From an uncultured Collinsella sp. (GTDB lineage Bacteria; Actinomycetota; Coriobacteriia; Coriobacteriales; Coriobacteriaceae): a stretch of DNA of 5,364 nt. The stretch is taken from positions 1-5,364 of the forward strand of contig CAAEOL010000060.1 of NCBI GenBank assembly GCA_900757595.1. The letters are read 5' to 3'. How positions within the stretch are numbered: position 1 is the stretch's first letter; every line of letters begins with the position of its first letter. The translations under genes were made by a program, and so were the position numbers. This document shows, piece after piece, positions 1 through 5,364 of this stretch. The notes beneath the pieces were generated by a model that was not told where the DNA came from, did not search any database, and was given only the letters and a program-made list of their open reading frames with translations.

Positions 1-1
1 C

Positions 2-199
2 ACCATCGCCGAGCGCATTCAGAAGCAGGTGAACTCGGTGTCGTCGTTGATTGAGGACCCGGTGGTGAGCCAGACCAAGATTGACGAGGAAAAGGCCGAA
101 CGTGACCTGGAGCATCGTCTGCATGGCCGCGAGATTTTCCGCGGCGGCAAGCCCGATCGCACACCGTCCGAACTGCTGGAGCAGGACAAGATAAAATAA
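2..199 (+). CDS. C-terminal 65 residues of an unidentified protein (5' end outside window)
   Basis: The frame is open from the window edge to TAA at 197-199, so only the C-terminus is visible. Third codon positions are strongly G/C, as in carA and carB, which supports real coding. The fragment is very polar and charged, with many Glu, Asp, Lys and Arg. It has no membrane segment and no cysteine. An amphipathic helix-like stretch (IAERIQKQVNSVSSLIED) is followed by an acidic/basic helical region and a tail ending in LLEQDKIK. I do not recognise the family and assign no function. The gene is followed after six bases by an intrinsic terminator, so it probably ends its own transcription unit and is not cotranscribed with carAB. 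The opposite-strand reading frame over this region would run through that terminator and is treated as a shadow. Confidence 0.72.
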   Translation, partial: TIAERIQKQVNSVSSLIEDPVVSQTKIDEEKAERDLEHRLHGREIFRGGKPDRTPSELLEQDKIK

Positions 200-205
200 G
201 ACGCC

Positions 206-245
206 ATCATCCCGCGTGAGCCACAAGCCCCGCGGGATGATTTTT
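206..245 (+). terminator. Rho-independent terminator of the upstream gene
   Basis: Arms 206-216 (ATCATCCCGCG) and 231-241 (CGCGGGATGAT) are perfect 11-bp complements around a 14-base loop. The 3' arm runs directly into a T tract (241-245). It begins six bases after the upstream stop codon, the usual place for an intrinsic terminator. It separates the upstream gene from carAB, so carAB needs its own promoter in the next 130 bases. The T tract is short (five, counting the last base of the stem), so termination could be incomplete. Confidence 0.85.
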
Positions 246-267
246 CCGGGACGGGGATTAAAAAATC

Positions 268-289
268 ATTATGCATAGAAAGTCATAAT
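268..289. promoter_or_regulatory. Candidate ArgR-type operator (ARG-box-like palindrome)
   Basis: The sequence shows a perfect 6-bp inverted repeat, ATTATG (268-273) and CATAAT (284-289), with a 10-base spacer. The 14-base core at 272-285, TGCATAGAAAGTCA, matches the general ARG-box pattern TGAATwwwwATTCA at 11 of 14 positions by my hand count. ArgR is known to control carAB in several bacteria because carbamoyl phosphate feeds arginine synthesis. The site lies about 55-75 bases upstream of the proposed -10 element. Only one convincing box is visible, whereas ArgR often binds tandem boxes, and AT-rich DNA yields such matches by chance. Treat it as a hypothesis. Confidence 0.3.
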
Positions 290-292
290 TAT

Positions 293-317
293 CATTTCGT
301 AAACATTTCGATGAAAT
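293..317. repeat. CATTTCG direct repeat with overlapping palindrome upstream of the carAB promoter
   Basis: CATTTCG occurs at 293-299 and again at 304-310, offset by 11 bases, about one helical turn. The second copy overlaps a perfect palindrome, ATTTC-GAT-GAAAT (305-317). Same-face repeats beside a promoter can be activator or repressor half-sites, but I cannot name a matching regulator. The repeats are seen directly; any regulatory role is inference. Confidence 0.25.
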
Positions 318-334
318 TAACGCCATGAGGCATG

Positions 335-356
335 CTTGCGGTTACAATACCGCGAG
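335..356 (+). promoter_or_regulatory. Probable carAB -10 element inside an inverted repeat
   Basis: TACAAT at 343-348 is the best -10-like hexamer between the upstream terminator and carA. It would place the transcription start near 354-356. A -35 box 16-18 bases upstream is poor (around 319-326, AACGCCAT). The hexamer sits exactly at the centre of an inverted repeat: GCGGT (338-342) and ACCGC (349-353) are perfect, and the symmetry extends to 335-356 with one G-T mismatch. That geometry could be an operator covering the -10 region, or a chance hairpin in a transcript started further upstream. The AT-rich block 257-320 could act as an upstream element. The start site is inferred. Confidence 0.4.
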
Positions 357-369
357 GCCTAACTACACA

Positions 370-402
370 CCTTTAAGCCGGTCCTGTGAGACCGGGAAGG
401 AG
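370..402 (+). promoter_or_regulatory. PyrR-binding RNA hairpin that includes the carA ribosome-binding site
   Basis: The transcript can fold into the known PyrR anti-antiterminator shape. The lower stem is CCUU (370-373) with AAGG (397-400). An internal loop has UAAG (374-377) on one side and G396 on the other. The upper stem is CCGGUC (378-383) with GACCGG (390-395), and the hexaloop is CUGUGA (384-389), fitting the CNGNGA loop of PyrR sites. PyrR binds such hairpins with UMP or UTP when pyrimidines are plentiful. The 3' lower arm is the first part of the carA Shine-Dalgarno AAGGAG (397-402), four bases before ATG at 407. No terminator hairpin with a T run lies between here and the start codon. 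The likely mechanism is therefore translational repression, as described for pyr genes of Mycobacterium smegmatis, not attenuation as in Bacillus subtilis. The motif match is seen; the mechanism is inferred. Confidence 0.85.
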
Positions 403-406
403 AATT

Positions 407-1846
407 ATGGCGAACAACCATACCGCGGGCGCTGCCGCCCGCACCTTCGCGCCCAGCGAGCTTTGCCAGCGTATGCTGGCCAAAACCAGCAAGGGCGCCT
501 GCGGTCCCTGTATCCTGTATCTTGAGGATGGGACCATTTTTTATGGACGTGCATGCGGCGCCGAGGGCACCGCGACCGGCGAAGTCTGCTTCAACACCTC
601 GCTTGAGGGCTACTTTGAGGTCATGACCGACCCGAGTTATGCCGGCCAAATTGTAACCATGACCTATCCGCAGATCGGCAATTACGGTATCGACGAGACC
701 GATGTCCAGTCGGCCTTCCCCGGCGACGCCGTGCGCCCTGCGAGCGCTCCGGCTATGCGCGGCATGATCGTTCGCGACATGTGCGCCACGCCTTCTAACT
801 GGCGCTCGGCCGTCAGCGTGCCGGAGTACCTGCGCGCTCACGGCATCGTCGCTATCGAGGGTGTCGACACCCGCGCTCTGGTGCGCCATCTGCGCGACAA
901 TGGTTCCAAGATGGGCATTATCTCGACAGAGATCTTCGACGTCGACGAGCTCGCCGAGCGTCTGGACGCAGCGCCCACGCTGGTGGGCGAGAACCTGGTC
1001 AAGACCGTGAGCTGTCCCGCGCCTCACGAGTTTGTGGCCGCCGACCTGCCTGCCACGCATGGCTTTGCGCTTGTGGCTGCCGCTCCTGCCCGTCACAAAG
1101 TGGTCGCCTACGACTGCGGTGTGAAGCGCGGTATTCTGGAGGGCCTGGTCCGTGCCGGCTGCGACCTCACCGTCGTGCCGTGGGATACGCCCGCCCAGCA
1201 GGTGCTCGACATGAATCCTGATGGCGTCTTTTTGTCCAACGGCCCCGGCGACCCCGATGCCGTGGTGGAGACCTACGAGCAGGTGCAGCAGCTGATCGGC
1301 AAGGTGCCGGTCTTTGGTATTTGCCTGGGTCACCAGATGATCAGCTTGGCCTGCGGCGCCCAAATGGAAAAGCTTAAATTCGGTCACCGTGGCGGTAACC
1401 AGCCGGTTATGAATCTGGTGAGCCGTCGCGTGGAGATCACCGCGCAAAACCACGGCTTTGGCCTGCTGTTCCCCAGTCTGGGCAAACTGATTCCGGAGCT
1501 TTCCGGCGGCGAAACCGAGCATGCGGCCGATGGCGACCTGCGCGCCTGGGTGCGTCGCGGCGTCGCGCCGGTCGTGATGAACGAGCGCTTTGGTCGCATT
1601 CGCCTGACACATGTGAACCTCAACGACGGCACCGCCGAGGGCATCCAGCTGCTCGACGCCCCGTGTTTCTCGGTCCAGTACCACCCCGAGGCTTCGCCCG
1701 GCCCCACCGATGCCCACTATCTCTTTACCGCCTTTACGCGACTCATGGACGGCGAGGAGAACTACCTGGACATCGACACCGCGAAGGACCGCCTCGCCGG
1801 CTGGAATTTCGCCGAGTCCGAGAACGCTGCGACCGAGGAGAACTAA
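407..1846 (+). CDS. carA: Carbamoyl-phosphate synthase small (glutaminase) subunit, enlarged form
   Basis: CarA hydrolyses glutamine to glutamate and ammonia and channels the ammonia to CarB in the cytoplasm. The start at ATG 407 is chosen because AAGGAG (397-402) precedes it. A GTG at 386 lies in the PyrR hairpin loop, and ATG 473 has no ribosome-binding site. The product is 479 aa against 382 in E. coli. The N-terminal CarA domain begins near residue 36 (ILYLEDGT, NTSLEGY, LTDPSY-like MTDPSY). The class I amidotransferase domain begins near 231, with NGPGDP at 278-283, GICLGH containing nucleophile Cys306, QNHGF around His349, and HPEASPG containing His426 and Glu428. The catalytic triad is complete. 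Against E. coli it has about 30 extra N-terminal residues (with CGPC at 32-35), about 36 extra residues between His349 and His402, and a tail of about 24 acidic residues. The frame is intact, so these look like lineage features and not damage. Confidence 0.97.
   Translation: MANNHTAGAAARTFAPSELCQRMLAKTSKGACGPCILYLEDGTIFYGRACGAEGTATGEVCFNTSLEGYFEVMTDPSYAGQIVTMTYPQIGNYGIDETDVQSAFPGDAVRPASAPAMRGMIVRDMCATPSNWRSAVSVPEYLRAHGIVAIEGVDTRALVRHLRDNGSKMGIISTEIFDVDELAERLDAAPTLVGENLVKTVSCPAPHEFVAADLPATHGFALVAAAPARHKVVAYDCGVKRGILEGLVRAGCDLTVVPWDTPAQQVLDMNPDGVFLSNGPGDPDAVVETYEQVQQLIGKVPVFGICLGHQMISLACGAQMEKLKFGHRGGNQPVMNLVSRRVEITAQNHGFGLLFPSLGKLIPELSGGETEHAADGDLRAWVRRGVAPVVMNERFGRIRLTHVNLNDGTAEGIQLLDAPCFSVQYHPEASPGPTDAHYLFTAFTRLMDGEENYLDIDTAKDRLAGWNFAESENAATEEN
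1835..1840 (+). promoter_or_regulatory. carB ribosome-binding site inside the carA 3' end
   Basis: GAGGAG lies in the last codons of carA, seven bases before the carB ATG at 1848. It fixes the carB start at 1848 and excludes the longer upstream opening of the same frame. Because the site is inside carA, ribosomes finishing carA would pass over it, which suggests translational coupling of the two subunits. Confidence 0.8.
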
Positions 1847-1847
1847 C

Positions 1848-5162
<3,315 letters not shown>

Positions 5163-5174
5163 TGTGACCTGGTC

Positions 5175-5259
5175 GGCCGGGGCGGCAGCCGGACACTTTC
5201 TCTCGGAAACTGGGCTTCGCGAAGTTTTCCGAGAGAAAGGACCGCCTCCCGCCCCGGCC
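5175..5259. repeat. Two-tier nested inverted repeat downstream of carB
   Basis: The outer arms, 5175-5185 (GGCCGGGGCGG) and 5249-5259 (CCGCCCCGGCC), are perfect 11-bp complements. Inside them, 5196-5209 (CTTTCTCTCGGAAA) and 5226-5239 (TTTCCGAGAGAAAG) are perfect 14-bp complements. The inner loop (5210-5225) contains the palindrome CTTCGCGAAG. The joining segments of 10 and 9 bases are unpaired or weakly paired. The whole could fold as an 85-base hairpin starting 12 bases after the carB stop. No T run follows on either strand, so it is not a classical intrinsic terminator. It may protect the carAB mRNA 3' end, act as a U-less terminator, or be a copy of a dispersed palindromic repeat. A 6-bp hairpin (5261-5266 with 5276-5281) follows directly. 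Confidence 0.7.
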
Positions 5260-5336
5260 TACGGTGACTCGGTTGCACCGTGTGCTGCCGAAGGGGCTTT
5301 GTGCGATGACTAGGGCTGAATAGAAAATGAGTGTGG

Positions 5337-5364
5337 GCGCCGTCGTTCGTTTGAACGACGGCGC
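5337..5364 (+). terminator. Perfect hairpin at the window end, probable transcription terminator
   Basis: GCGCCGTCGTTC (5337-5348) and GAACGACGGCGC (5353-5364) pair perfectly over 12 bp around the tetraloop GTTT. The stem may extend, since 5335-5336 are GG and their partners would fall just outside the window. Shape and location, after carB with no gene between, fit an intrinsic terminator of carAB. The diagnostic T run would lie beyond position 5364 and cannot be seen. On the minus strand the bases after the stem show no immediate T run. The 5163-5336 stretch before it holds no coding region I can support. Confidence 0.6.

Noticed and set aside
19..276. 85-codon minus-strand frame over the upstream gene
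   Set aside because: It would be read through the intrinsic terminator at 206-245, and the plus frame ending at 199 has the better codon pattern and a terminator in the right place.
386..406. GTG at 386 as an earlier carA start
   Set aside because: It lies in the PyrR hairpin loop with no Shine-Dalgarno in front. ATG 407 has AAGGAG four bases upstream.
1710..1847. Upstream in-frame extension of carB overlapping carA
   Set aside because: The extra 46 residues have no similarity to CarB. ATG 1848 has GAGGAG at seven bases, and its product starts MPKRTDIK exactly like E. coli CarB.
5261..5281. 6-bp hairpin ACGGTG/CACCGT
   Set aside because: It is too short, with a 9-base loop and no T run, to call a terminator on its own. 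It is mentioned only as a neighbour of the nested palindrome.

Overview
The window looks like chromosomal DNA from a high-GC, Gram-positive-type bacterium. The best guess is an actinobacterium of the class Coriobacteriia (Collinsella-like). That guess rests on the GC-rich third codon positions, a CarA with an insertion I associate with that group, and a PyrR-type RNA element in front of carA. It is an inference from sequence character, not a database result.

Layout. Positions 2-199 hold the last 65 codons of an unrecognised gene, closed by a clear intrinsic terminator (206-245). An AT-rich control region follows (about 246-370). It carries a candidate ArgR-type operator, a short direct repeat and palindrome, and a probable -10 element set inside an inverted repeat. 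Positions 370-402 form a near-textbook PyrR-binding RNA hairpin whose 3' lower arm is the carA Shine-Dalgarno sequence. Then come carA (407-1846) and carB (1848-5162), separated by one base and filling over 88% of the window. After carB there are about 200 bases with no convincing gene. They hold a large two-tier inverted repeat (5175-5259) and a perfect 12-bp hairpin (5337-5364) cut by the window edge.

How the parts work together. CarA hydrolyses glutamine and passes ammonia to CarB. CarB uses two ATP and bicarbonate to make carbamoyl phosphate, the precursor shared by pyrimidine and arginine synthesis. The leader suggests a match to both branches: PyrR with UMP could hide the carA ribosome-binding site, and a possible ArgR box lies upstream of the promoter. 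Tight carA-carB spacing would carry translational control on to carB. CarB also has a C-terminal allosteric domain in which most nucleotide-effector contacts are kept.

This is core metabolism, and I see no mobile element, CRISPR array or defence system. The items most worth a second look are the RBS-sequestering PyrR element with a very short predicted leader, the enlarged CarA (479 aa against about 380 usual), and the nested palindrome after carB.
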